DNA from: Actinostola sp. cb2023
Taxonomy: Eukaryota; Cnidaria; Anthozoa; Actiniaria; Actinostolidae
DNA length: 64,000 nt
Direction: 5' to 3'
NCBI GenBank assembly: GCA_033675265.1
Contig: JAUJYZ010000314.1
Coordinates: 62,001-126,000, forward strand
Below, one piece after another: positions 35,001 to 45,840 of this stretch. Position 1 is the stretch's first letter; every line of letters begins with the position of its first letter. A program made the translations under genes and the position numbers. Below the pieces are notes generated by a model. The model did not search any database and was not told where the DNA came from. It was given only the letters and a program-made list of their open reading frames with translations.

Positions 35001-35638
35001 AATGTAGGATCTCTGGGATTGGCTTTATCAACTTTCATGACACGTCCAGTATGATACCTTGCACTGCCTCGATACTGAGCTATTACTCGTGACCCTATTT
35101 GAACAGCTTCAAGGTCAGGGTTTACATCAGCTAAGACAGCAGTTTGGTCACTGATGTTGTGAGAGATGGTGTCACCATCATTGAATTTGATGTGGACTTG
35201 ACAATCCACATTTGATATTGTTCCACGGTGGTATGTACCATCTGTCCATCGTCCCCAGACAGGTGTTCTAGGCCCAAGATTACCAGCTGAACAATGAGAA
35301 ATAATATTGTCAACAACAACAATAAAGGAAAACATAAATAATTTATAATTTATTACCGTAAAAGCCTACATGTCCATCTCCATTGATAACGCCACCTTCC
35401 TGAACTGAAAGGGTCTTGCCTGTGACCTTAGACTTAAGTTGGATAACTGAACCATTGCGAAAACAGTCCTGAAAGTTATAAACAGAGAAAATAAACAATG
35501 TAATTATTATAACATTAACTGGAAGATCTGCTGCTATTAACAACAATAAATAAGAGGGATATTGATAAAATGATTAATTCCAATAAAAGATACAGTTTAT
35601 ACAATACTTACAAGGGTAGGACTGCCAAGGCTGGCCAT
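32003..35638 (-). CDS. Beta-trefoil protein interrupted by four Tudor-like cassettes, PPPY tail
   Basis: Nine exons on the minus strand: 35638-35612, 35468-35357, 35286-34918, 34731-34363, 34262-33909, 33605-33249, 33182-33079, 32644-32474, 32353-32003; joined they give 737 codons plus TAA, starting MASLGSPTL. Residues ~10-46 (GSVIQLKSKVTGKTLSVQ...GHVGFYG) form the first part of a beta-trefoil lobe; the fold resumes after ~483 residues with AQFSVVQVGGNVVALRN, YPQYFLGV, CHFYVHE, HYVSLEF, HVGVHSDGTV and NQAFFEVKLL. Between them lie four exons of ~118-123 residues, each with VWGRW(T)-type starts, two (F/Y)DDGD strands and GSRVIA, like paired Tudor/SGF29 barrels. The tail (~116 residues) is rich in GGYP and ends APPPYQ, a WW-domain ligand motif. 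I infer a binding or scaffold protein; no enzyme motif, signal peptide or TM segment is seen. The family name is not known to me. Confidence 0.88.
33770..33840 (+). repeat. tRNA-like SINE head fragment
   Basis: GCCTCGGTAGCTCAGTGGG followed by TAGAGAGCACC matches a tRNA 5' half with A box, but no B box or complete cloverleaf follows, so it is a tRNA-derived repeat remnant in an intron (opposite strand) of the trefoil/Tudor gene, not a working tRNA gene. Confidence 0.6.
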
Positions 35639-36160
35639 GTTAATTTAACAAAGAATTCTGTTGTAAAAATAATATATATAAATAAAAAATGTCAAAAAAT
35701 AGCTTTAAGAACAGAGGCCAATTTACAGTAACCTAGCATATGCCACCCTTTTAGCATCCTTGACAACAGCACCTCAGCTAGAGAAAACTTGTTGGTAATA
35801 TGGGAGAGCTACAGATTCAACATACTGTCGTTATGGTATTCAGGCTGGTTTGCATGCGACATCATGGTGGCCATGTTGGTACTGGTAATGCACCTATCAA
35901 TTACCACGGCTCTTGACCAATCAAAATGCAAGAAATTACTAGATTAAAAAGTGAAATTTACTTGCATTTCCTTTGGACATTCCTGACCATTCCTGTGAGT
36001 TATATAAAATAGTTGATCCTAATAGTCTACATGCTGAAGCGATGTAAGCTTATATGAATGAGTAACCATCAAATGAAAACGTTCAAGTTAAGCTTAAGCT
36101 TAAAGTGTATATATGGCCCACATTTTTTATTTTGGAAATCGATTCTTTATGAAGTAAATA
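35639..36160. other. Upstream flank of trefoil/Tudor gene
   Basis: Presumed promoter side of the minus-strand gene. AT-rich; no obvious TATA box or repeat could be assigned and no reading frame of note is present. Confidence 0.4.
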
Positions 36161-36174
36161 AGTAATGGGGTGGT

Positions 36175-36500
36175 GTAGTAGTTTCCTGGTTTGGGTTTCA
36201 CACGTGTGAGTTACAGAGGTTTGAATTCTCAATATGCAAATCAGATGACGTAAATTCAGTCATCATTTATTATACAAAAACGCCTTTGTGCAAATTACTG
36301 ACATTTCTAAACTTGCGATATCTTTCCACAGTTTATAGAAATAGTTGTATGAATTTTTTTCCTATTTCAGAAAAAAGCACTACTTGAAAAAATATAATTT
36401 AGTTATGACAAATTCCCGAATTGACGTCACCAAATTAGCATATTGAGATTTCAAACCTCTATAACTCACAAATGCGAAGCCCAAACCAAGAAACTACTAC
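36175..36500. mobile_element. MITE nested in left arm
   Basis: Ends GTAGTAGTTTCCTGGTTTGG and its near-perfect complement CCAAACCAAGAAACTACTAC; TTTGAATTCTCAATATGCAAAT-like inner arms also pair. The matching site in the right arm of the palindrome (about 39385) lacks it, which shows it was a later insertion. Confidence 0.78.
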
Positions 36501-38493
36501 ATATGGCGCGCCGATCCGGACAAAAATACTTCTGTTTAAAAATATACGACTTGTGTGAAATATAGTACTTACTTATCGGTAAAATTATACTACTTGTTTG
36601 AAAATATATCACTTGTTACTGAGTAAATATATAAGTACGACTTGCTTGAAAATATACGACTTGCTTGAAAATATACGACTTGCTTGAAAATATACGACTT
36701 GCTTGAAAATATAAGACTTGCTTGAAAATATATGACTTGAATTGCTTCGACTTGCTTGAAAATATACGACTTGCTTGAAAATATAAGACTTGCTTGAAAA
36801 TATAAGACTTCAAAGGCGCCCGCGATCGGTGGTCAGCAGTGGCACGATGAATACCCCGAGGGGGGAGGAGTGGATAACGGCTATACACAGGCTACTACGG
36901 AGCCTTTTTAGTGCCATTGATCACACACTTTTTTCTAGCGACCGGTTTGGCATCAACCACTTTTTTTTGCCGACTTTTTTGCATCAACCACTTTTTTATG
37001 CCGTGATTTTTGCATCGACCACTTTTTTTTGCCGTGATTTTTGCCGACTTTTTGGCCGACTTTTTGGCCGACTTTTTGGCCGTGATTTTTGCCGTGATTT
37101 TTGATTATCGACTGGTTAGTCCAGAGAGACTGGTGGGTAGTCAAGTTTGTGTGTGTGTGTTTTTTTTGGGGTGGAGGTGAAAGGTAGGGGGAGGGGGGGG
37201 AGGGGGAGGGGGCAATGGAATATGGGAACTGGAAGAGAGTGTAAATTTATGGGGGAATAAAATGTAGGGATATGGGGGAGGAAGCCGGATTGGATATCCT
37301 TCGTCCATTTCTCTGTCACTTTAGCTATTCCACATACTTTCCACTTCCCTCTTCTCTTCATTTCAAACATCCATCTCTCTACCTGTCACTCTACTTTTCC
37401 ACTCACATTCCACTTCTTTCATTCTTCTCCTCTTTTCTATCATCCATATCTATATCCGTCACTTGATACATATCTATATCTGTCACTATATCCGCTTACT
37501 TTCCATCTCTTTCTTCTTTCTCCATCCTTTCTACCATCCATTTCTCTGCATCACACTCTTGCATCTCCACATCCATTCCACCCATCTCTCCCACTTTTTA
37601 TTCCTTTTTTCCCTCCTGAAAAACTTCACCTTCCCTCCACTTCACCCCCCTTGAATAACTCCCTGCATCCCCAACATCCACTCTCAATCACCCGCTAATC
37701 ACACCCTCATCCAATCGCTTCCTCCCCCATATCCCTACATTTAATCCCCCCATAAATTTACACTCTCTTCCACTGTTCCAGTTCCCATATCCCATTGCCC
37801 CCTCCCCCATGAACATCACCCCTATCCTTCTCCCTTCAACTCCACCCCAAAAACACACACACAAACCTTGACTACCCACCAATCTCTCTGGACTAACCAG
37901 TCGATAATCAAAAATCACGGCAAAAATCACGGCAAAAAAGTCGGCAAAAAAGCCGGCCAAAATTATGGCCAAAAAGTCGGCCAAAATCACGGCCAAAAAG
38001 TCGACCAAAAAGTCGGCAAAAATCACAGCAAAAAAAAGTGGTTGATGCAAAAAAGTCGGCAAAAAAAAGTGGTTGATGCCAAACCGGTCGCTAGAAAAAA
38101 GTGTGATAAATGGCACTAAAAAGGCTCCGTATAAAACGGTTTCTCTGTACTTCTTCGTTAAGATTTTTTCCAATTTGTAATACTTCTAACAAAGCATCAT
38201 TCTCGTTCTCCATGATGGCTGTATAGCCTGTGTATAGCCGTTATCAACTCCTCCCCCCTCGGGGTATTCATCGTGCCACTGCTGACCACCGATCGCGGGC
38301 GCCTTTGAAGTCTTATATTTTCAAGCAAGTCTTATATTTTCAAGCAAGTCGTATATTTTCAAGCAAGTCGTATATTTTCAAGCAAGTCGTATATTTTCAA
38401 GCAAGTCTTATATTTTCAAGCAAGTCGTATATTTTCAAGCAAGTCGTATATTTTCAAGCAAGTCGTATATTTTCAAGCAAGTCGTATATTTTC

Positions 38494-39174
38494 TACCCTG
38501 CGAGCAGAGGTTTTTTTCTACTCGCCCAGGAGAGCGACGAGAAAACAAACCTCTGCCGGCACCCGATTATTTACATCCACATTTCTGGATGTAAAAAATT
38601 ATGGGTTATCGGATTAAAAACCAGTTAAAACTGGTTTTTGACACATACGTCATCTTGTACATGACAGGCGAGAGTCACGTACCGTTTATTTCTTGAAGGC
38701 GATTTGGGTAGATATTTTGTTGGATTATCGTGAATTTCTCGCTCGAATCGAGACTAACTCTCGACAAATTAGGTATGGATGGAAAGCAAAGTTATCGATC
38801 TAAATGGCTTTCGGGATGATAGGTCTTCGGGTGAATTTTCTACGGAGTTGAAAGCATTTGAGTGAGAGGCACTCGCCATGAAAGTTTCCTGCCTTCGGTC
38901 ATTTTTCACGGGGAGGATTCAGATGGCTAAAAATACCACAAAATGGCCCCGGAACTTCAAAAGACCACAAAATAAATGTAAATAAATGTGTCAATGTCAG
39001 TTTATTGAGCAAATTTTACATTTTGAGACAATTTTAAAAGTATACTGCTTGGGCTACCTGTCTTGTTACGTCACGTTCACGCATGCTCAACAGAAATAGT
39101 CGCGGGTGCCGGCAGAGGTTTGTTTTCTCGTCGCTCTCCTGGGCGAGTAGAAAAAAACTTCTGCTCGCAGGGTA
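38494..39174. mobile_element. 681-bp TIR element with 9-bp target duplication, Mutator-like
   Basis: TIRs of about 70 bp, TACCCTGCGAGCAGAGG to CTGCTCGCAGGGTA, containing CTCGCCCAGGAGAGCGACGA. Both flanks are TATATTTTC, a 9-bp duplication typical of Mutator-like elements (inference from TSD length). It is inserted into the CAAGCAAGTCGTATATTTT array of the larger palindrome. No transposase. Confidence 0.8.
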
Positions 39175-39404
39175 TATATTTTCAAGCAAGTCGAAGCAAT
39201 TCAAGTCGTATATTTTCAAGCAAGTCGTATATTTTCAAGCAAGTCGTAAGCTTATATATTTACTCAGTAACAAGTGTTATATTTTCAAACAAGTAGTATA
39301 ATTTTACCGATAAGTTACTATATTTCACACAAGTCGTAAGACTTATATTTTTAAACAGAAGTATTTTTGTCCGGATCGGCGCGCCATAACTACACCACCA
39401 TTAC

Positions 39405-40330
39405 GCATTAGTCAAGTTTACGTAAGCTAAGTTCCCCGGGGACGTTTATTACTCGGGCCCAGGCCGCAGGCCGCCCGAGTTAGAAAATGCGTTTTTCGGT
39501 AGTAGTAGTCGTAGTTTTTTTAGTCGGTTAAAGAATGACGAAAGTATGCGACGTATTTAATCGTATCCGGAGTTTCAAGATTACTCCGCAGATTTGAAAA
39601 GATAAAGGAGACACAGGACTCAAGTAGATTATGAATCTTAGTTTTGAAAGCAGCTGTAGATCTTCAAGCTATTAAAAGGTCAGGATTCTAGTTCATCGTT
39701 CAATGACTAGAAGTGGTAAAAGGACTAGAAGCTCGCTTAAAATATATATATTTTTTTAAAAACGCGAGGCCGTTATCGGAACCATCTGACCTATGCAACC
39801 TCAAGACGTATCATGTTCGTACTCACCGGACTAATAGTCTCCCTCGTCACTCAACTGTCACTGATTGTCATGACGTCAGAGAAATTATATTGTATTGAAG
39901 AAGATGTCCTTGTTTTATTCGACGTTCGAACCGTAACTCGAACCCGAACTCGATTCCAAACTCGACGTTTCGGGATCTGAAGCTAGAGAGGGGACCTTTA
40001 CACAAACTCATCAAAATCAAATCAATTGAACTCAAAGTCAAAAGGTAATCAAATGAACTCAAAGGCAAATCAAATGAACTCGACACATACATGTAAGCTT
40101 ATATACATAGTCTCCCTCGTCACGCAACTGTCAGTCATTGTCAGGTCTCTCCTCGCGCAGCTGACATTGTCCTTGTTCTTCAACCAACTGGCATTCATTT
40201 TCAAGTACTTCCTCGAACAACTGACATTTTCCTTTTCACAATGCCCGAGTGAACGCTCATTGAGCGTCTTGTTCACATAGTGACAAGAACGTTTGATCAT
40301 GAATCGCGTAATAACAACATTAGTACACTA
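39405..40330. other. Non-coding region with small hairpins
   Basis: Contains a GC hairpin near 39450-39480 (CTCGGGCCCAGGCCGCAGGCC), repeated AATCAAATGAACTCAAAG at 40020-40080, and otherwise unremarkable sequence. No gene seen. Confidence 0.45.
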
Positions 40331-40469
40331 TAGATTAACTCCACATTCACTTACCTCGCTTAGTTTGCTTTCAAATATTGTACAGAAACTGTGCAGATAA
40401 TCGAGCGACGCTTCCAGAGCTCGAGTTCCGGGAAATAGAGTGTCATGTGATCTCGTACCCAGAGCCCAC

Positions 40470-40735
40470 TCTTCGTCAAAATTAGAAAACGAGCGCACGT
40501 GCAAGGAGTGCTTCTCAACACTTCTCGAGTGTTCTGATCAGTCCCCAAGTGCTATAAATCTGCACATAGCACAGCACACAAGTTTTCTATTTCTTTTATA
40601 TAATAAAATGTTCAATTTTGTTCGTTACAAAAATGTTTGAATATCTGCTTGCGCGTGCTTTCATGCCTCTTAATGCACGCGTAATACGCAGATACGCATC
40701 CTTTGGCCAATCAGAGCAGCCATAGGCAAAGTAGT
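40470..40735. repeat. Dispersed inverted-repeat family, copy A
   Basis: Contains AACACTTCTCGAGTGTTCTG, TGCTATAAATCTGCACATAG, TTTTGTTCGTTACAAAAATG and CCTTTGGCCAATCAGAG. The same blocks occur inverted at 41195-41394 and again at 43525-43690 and 54250-54575. Confidence 0.75.
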
Positions 40736-40769
40736 ATTCAAAGGACGCTATTACTGAAGGTACGTTATA

Positions 40770-41058
40770 CAGTCATTTGCAAAAATTCTGGCCGTCACGA
40801 AATATCAATATATCAATATATCGGGTGCATTATGGGTAATTAAATAATCGAAAATTCCCCTTAAAGTGGGTTAACGCCAGCAAAGTTGGTAGAAATATTT
40901 AGTATGATGTTTATTTTAGTCTTACGTTTGTTATTTGTAAATTTTGCTTCATTTAATAAGTTAGGAAACTCAAAATAGTATTATTTCATTACCCATAATG
41001 CACCCGATATATTGATATATTGATACATCGTGGCGGCCAGAATTTTTGCAAATGACTG
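40770..41058. mobile_element. Tc1/mariner-type MITE
   Basis: Terminal inverted repeats CAGTCATTTGCAAAAATTCT to AGAATTTTTGCAAATGACTG extend ~75 bp through ATATCAATATATCGGGTGCA, flanked by TA on both sides. TA duplication and CAGT...ACTG ends fit the Tc1/mariner group (inference). It lies between two inverted copies (A and B) of the dispersed family. Confidence 0.8.
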
Positions 41059-41194
41059 TAAATGGATTGGTAGTTCTACTGGGACGTGACACACACACAT
41101 GATGCCGTGAGCTTTACCAAGGTCAGAAAAACGAAAAATAGATTTATTTGTCATAGTCAATATGATACGTAAGTTTAACCGCAATTATAAACTA

Positions 41195-41394
41195 ACTATG
41201 ATATAACGCGCGCTCTGATTGGCCAAAGGATGCGTATTCCGCGTGCTTTATGAGAGCACACAGCACGCGCGCGCAGATATTCAAACATTTTTGTAACGAA
41301 CAAAATTGAAAACTTGCCTTAAAATCATAATTGTATTTTATAAAAGAAATAGAAAACTTGCCCGCTGTGCTATGTGTAATGGTAATAGAACTGA
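41195..41394. repeat. Dispersed inverted-repeat family, copy B
   Basis: Inverted relative to copy A: CTCTGATTGGCCAAAGGATG, CATTTTTGTAACGAACAAAA, TTTATAAAAGAAATAGAAAA, GCTGTGCTATGTG. Its right side is interrupted by the element at 41395. Confidence 0.72.
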
Positions 41395-43019
41395 CAGGAG
41401 CCCATAAGTAGGAGCGTCCATGCTCTATATTGGGTCTGTGTCACAGCGTTTTCACAAGTGTGGTTATTTTTAGAACAGTTTTCCCGCGAAAGAAGGTCAT
41501 TTGACCAATCAGAGAACGTTTCCGGTATGGCGGTTTCATTTCCGGTTTCACGTCAAAAATAAAATGGCGGAATTTCGAAAGACTCGAAGAGATGAATGTA
41601 CAAATAAAAGCCAGGATTATCCAGTTTTCTTTGTGTCTGACTCACAATTTTATCATACCAACAACTTCCCGGGATTCCATAGGCCGCTGCTTTGAACCTT
41701 GACCTAAAATTCTAGACTGCTTTTCCCGAACGGAAGTGAACTTGAAGTGATGGCCAGGCGGTTTCGTGGCAGAGTTTCGAGGATAGATAATGTGAACGCG
41801 TGTTTACCTCACGGAGAAATACAAACGTATTATGAAGCGGCGTTGTGCCTCTGAAACGTTAGAAAGTCAAAGTCAAGTCAAGTAAGGTGCATTGAAAGCG
41901 ATAGTCTATTTAGGCAGTTGGCTTGTAATTTGGTTTTTTTCGCTGCCGTCAATCAACATGAAAAATCAGAAAACTTAAAAATAAAAGTCAGAAGACCCAC
42001 CAAATGGAAACCAAATATGATTTTGAGCTAGTACATTATGGATCATTTGGTCGAAGAATGTATCAGTTTAGTTTTCAATTCGTTTGAGTTTTGAATTTGA
42101 TTAATTCAGTGACAAGTTCCAGCCGATTGAATGTCTGAGTTCGCATAATACTGAGTACCGGCGCAGTAAATGAAGGTCACTGAATTTAAAAACAAAGCAA
42201 CTTTGAGTCAGTTTCGCTCAACTTTAGTCTTTATATTGACAGTGAAGCGTGTGTAAATAATAAGCTCAGTGAATCCATTAAATTAAACATCAAAACTTGA
42301 ATGAAGGTATTTGTATTAATATATTTCAAATCGGCAGACTCACAAAAAATATTCACAATCCATTTTTAAGTCATTTTAGGTAACAGAAAAGACACAACAA
42401 ATACGCTTACTTTCACCACTGTCTTATTTGTAATTTGATTCACTCGTCTTGTCGCTCATCATGCAGTTTCAGCGAATTTGTTTTTGAATAGCAGCTAATA
42501 GCCTTGTCGTCAATCTTCAAACTCCACAACGATAATTACAAGATACCACTAAACCACATCCAAGAATAAATTGAATTCACTTTCTGACGAAATAGTTTAG
42601 ACGAAAATATGTATTTGAAAGTCTTCGGCTAATTATTTGCATCCACACGCTACAACAGCTTCTCAGTCGGTCCCTTCGTGTTCGAGTTCTTCGAACCGGC
42701 ACTTGCTTTGGATGCCTTTAGAAGCACAATCGTCACCACTATCACTTTCAAGTGATCTGTTGTACCGAATGACTCAATACTGCTCTCACTATCACTAGAC
42801 GATTCGTAGTTTATTTCACTTGAAGAACACTCTTTGTCGCTATCGGAGGCCATCTTTATTTTACCTGTCATCTCATCAAAATTCAAAAAATACGTCATAC
42901 CAGAAACGTTCTCTGATTTGTCAAAATTCGCGGGAAAACTGTTCTAAAAATAACCACACTTGTGAAAACGCTGTGACACTATCCAATACCGTATGGACGC
43001 TCCTACTTATGGGCTCCTG
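41395..43019. mobile_element. 1.6-kb TIR element with short coding starts near each end
   Basis: Ends CAGGAGCCCATAAGTAGGAG and the complement CTCCTACTTATGGGCTCCTG; TIRs of ~130 bp run through AACAGTTTTCCCGCG. The flanks are AACTGA on both sides (6-bp target duplication). Just inside the left TIR a frame at 41564-41695 begins MAEFRKTRRDE; just inside the right TIR, on the minus strand, another at 42854-42650 begins MASDSDKECSSSE with a Ser/Glu-rich stretch. Neither is a recognisable transposase; they may be 5' exons of captured or degenerate genes. Confidence 0.75.
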
Positions 43020-43690
43020 AACTGAGTGGAGTGCAATTTGGTCTGAAATCATACGAGTGATTACAAAATTGCACGACCGCGTAGCGGGAGTGCAATTTGT
43101 TATCACGAGTATGATTTCAGACCAAAATTGCACTCAACGAAGTTCAATTACCTATTAATCATATTCATTTTGAAATCTTTTCAAATACACTCGTTATATT
43201 TAGGTGGTAAGTTGCAATAATAAGAATAATTTTGATGCCTGAAATACAACTCTTTCATTCTAAATTACAAATTACTTTTTATGAAGAATCGTTTGAATTT
43301 AATAAAATTAGAGTTTCTGTGCGAAAATAAAAAAATAAAAAAATGGGTGCAATTAATGATCCAAAATAGTGCAATTAGTAATGGTAATCGCACCATTTTT
43401 AGCCAATCAGATTGCAGGATTTACTAGTGATTTCAAAATGAATATGATTAATGATTTAATCGCACCATTTTTAGCCAATCAGATTGCAGGATTTACTAGT
43501 GATTTCAAAATGAATATGATTAGAAGATTTATAGCACTTGGGGACTGATCAGAACACTCGAGAAGTGTTGAGAAGCACTCCGCTACGCGTCGTGCTTCTC
43601 TTAACACTTCTCTCGTGTTCTGATCAGTCTCCGCGTGCTATAAATCTGCACATAGCACGCGCGCTCGTTTTCTATTTCTTCAACAGTCCA
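43020..43690. repeat. Inverted repeats plus dispersed family copy C
   Basis: 43026-43137 folds back (GTGCAATTTGGTCTGAAATC with GATTTCAGACCAAAATTGCAC). ATCGCACCATTTTTAGCCAA with GATTTCAAAATGAATATGAT is duplicated directly (43388-43460 and 43458-43522). 43525-43690 is another copy of the family seen at 40470, with palindromic AACACTCGAGAAGTGTT. Confidence 0.7.
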
Positions 43691-44536
43691 TTCATATGTG
43701 AGTTATTTATCATTACAATATTATTTATCATTACTATTTATAATTATAATTATTGCTGAAATCGAAGTCCTTAAAAAAATCCCAATATCGTAAAGTAGTG
43801 TGTAGTGTTTCGTCAAGCGTAAATAAAACAAACTACTCAGCTTATACACGAACTATTACAAGCGACTAATTACTAAATATAACTCAAACACTAATAATTC
43901 AGGCACATTAATAAATTATACCATTTGTATTAAGAGGAGATTTTTTAAGAACGCGCGTATTGAGCGCCAAAAACCAATAGCATGGAGAATATGTTTTGTA
44001 CAAGGCTGAAACTGCTTTAGCAAAGAGTTCAAGTTATTTGTGATGGTTTTTAACAGGCAAAAGTGAAATTAGAGTGTTAATCCAAAGTGAAAATTTGATC
44101 TGAAAACAGTCCACATGGGCTAGATCTGTATATTTGCTAGTATTGCTGATGTTTTCCCCTGAATTACCTCAAATTTGAAACAAAAAGCAGGAAAATGGTT
44201 TTGTACAACGCTAAAACAGCTTTAGGCAGACAATTTACTTTGTTTTTAATAGTTTGTGCTTAGTTAAAATAAAATTAGAGTGTTAATCCAAGGCGAAAAT
44301 CGAAATTCAAACTGTTCAAAAGCGCTCGTTTTTGGCGCTTTTGGCGGATATTACGCGATGTTGAAATAAATATCCTCTTAATTGTTAACTTGAGTTTTTC
44401 AATATATTTTGCCATTTCGACACAAGCACATGAGTGTAAGCGTGATAACAAAGTCGTCTGAGCTTGATGAGGTACATGGGGCTCTTGTGGGGAGAAGCCG
44501 GCTATAAGCGGAGACTGGGTGACTGACTGAGGAATA

Positions 44537-44567
<31 letters not shown>

Positions 44568-44787
44568 TCCCCCTCGGTTGTTCACAGGCAATGAAGAGGA
44601 AGTGTCGTTTTCGTATGAAGACATTTGTGCTTTTGCTAGCGCTTGCTTCAACAAATCGACTACCTGTCGTGATGTGATTATATAGCCTATTCTAGAAGAC
44701 CACATTGAGTGAAATCAAGAGAGCATTCTGGTACTACCGATATACTTGGTAAAATTCATGCAAACGGGAACTGAACTACGTTATATA
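43691..44787. other. AT-rich intergenic stretch with 39-base C run
   Basis: No gene seen. Two diverged copies of a motif with GAAAATGGTTTTGTACAACG and AATTAGAGTGTTAATCCAA lie at about 43990-44090 and 44190-44300. A homopolymer of 39 C is at 44538-44576. Confidence 0.6.
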
Positions 44788-44788
44788 G

Positions 44789-45439
44789 CTACTGTTTTGC
44801 TGGATTGAAACTTTCCAAAAACTCCAAGTATTTGGCCGGCAGAATGTCTCTTCCTTCAAGAACTTGGGCATAATATTCGGGAGTTGGACGTAAACCTTTT
44901 TGAAGCAGCCATTCGTTGCAAACATAGACTACAACATCTACTTGATGGTTGTCACTGCTTCTATTCACCATTACTGTCTCACGACGGAACTGGTTGCCGA
45001 GAAGGTGTCCTTCATCAAGTTGAGACAGTGAACCTTCTTGACACTCGTACAGTGCTCCATAGACCTTGAATTGTTTGTCAGCGATTATCGTAGAAAACCC
45101 ACATCCATCGTTTGTTCGATTGGCATCAAAAGTCAGGCGATATCCGTCTAATACTGCAAGTTGTCGTGAAATAACCTTCGCTCCCCGGCCGGGGCCCCGT
45201 TCTTGGATTAATTTGAGACCCATATTCGAACCGTAACTGAAATAGAACTCTGCAGGTTTATAGAGGCCATACTGTCTGTGTTGTCTGCGATCCCACAGGG
45301 AGCCCAAGCATAAATTCAGTAAAAACATAAAATTGAAAATAAATTTATAATGCTAATAGTCTTACGTGGTTGACGGTACAAAAACATAAATTGATACCCT
45401 GTTCAAAACGGTTTCTTCAAAACAATTGCATAAAACCAT
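44789..45439 (-). CDS. Gamma-glutamylcyclotransferase-like protein
   Basis: GGCT/AIG2-fold protein; relatives release 5-oxoproline from gamma-glutamyl compounds in the cytosol, in glutathione turnover. The core is on 45284-44789 and contains the nucleotide-sequence-independent hallmarks FYFSYGSNM (substrate loop YGSN), GRGAKVISRQLAVLDGYRLTF, FSTIIADKQFKVYGALYEC, LPAKYLEFL and stop TAG. Preferred model: exon 1 45439-45366 (MVLCNCFEETVL...), donor CAC|GTAAGA, 81-bp intron, acceptor ATCGCAG, giving 189 residues in frame; the alternative is a single exon starting at 45328 (179 residues). In human GGCT the catalytic Glu lies in LDEQE; here the stretch reads LDEGH, so the Glu is not at the expected spacing and activity is uncertain. 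It is divergent from GORAB, probably sharing a promoter region. Confidence 0.82.
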
Positions 45440-45840
45440 ACCATACTCAATTTCAATTTGTCCCTTTTAATGTACGGCTAACTTGTAGTTTATTTCGGTT
45501 ATTTCAGGGAGTTTTTTTTACATAGGGCTATCATCTTCATTTCAATATACCTATTTATCTCTTGTTTGTGTCAAAATTTCTGTTTCTGCTGTTTCTCCCT
45601 TCCATTTCTTTCTCTCTCGATCGGACAGACGCGCGCGCAGTTCTTGCGTGACTTTTTTGGCCGATAAACACTAGTGGCCTGGGGTCTAGTGTTGTTAATA
45701 TGGCGCTGAGCTCTGTTGGTTCCAAATTCAAACCTCTAAATATCAGCTATGATTTTAGCAAAAATGAAGAACTATTAACGCCTTTTCATAAGTAGTTACA
45801 ATCATTATTAACTACTCTATATAACTGAGAGTTTTATTCT
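45440..45840. promoter_or_regulatory. Divergent promoter region, GGCT-like / GORAB
   Basis: About 400 bp between two head-to-head start codons. Contains CpG-bearing sequence (CTCGATCGGACAGACGCGCG at about 45617) but no clear TATA box for either direction. Promoter function is inferred from position. Confidence 0.5.

Larger units (their letters stand above)
36161..39404. mobile_element. Large palindromic element with nested insertions
   Basis: Outer ends AATGG(GG)TGGTGTAG at about 36165 and its complement at 39388-39404 bound arms that share GGCGCGCCGATCCGGACAAA and arrays of GACTTGCTTGAAAATAT. A second pair of arms inside (about 36810-37270 and 37690-38315) shares GGCGCCCGCGATCGGTGGTC and GACCGGTTTGGCATCAACCA, around a pyrimidine-rich centre. 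Two smaller elements have inserted, one in each arm (36175-36500 and 38494-39174). There is no transposase; short frames encoding repeats such as FGRLFGRLFGRD are artefacts. Confidence 0.8.

Noticed and set aside
36616..38628. Frames such as FGRLFGRLFGRDFCRDF and SYIFKQVLYFQASRIF
   Set aside because: Translations of short tandem motifs inside the palindromic element, seen in both arms.
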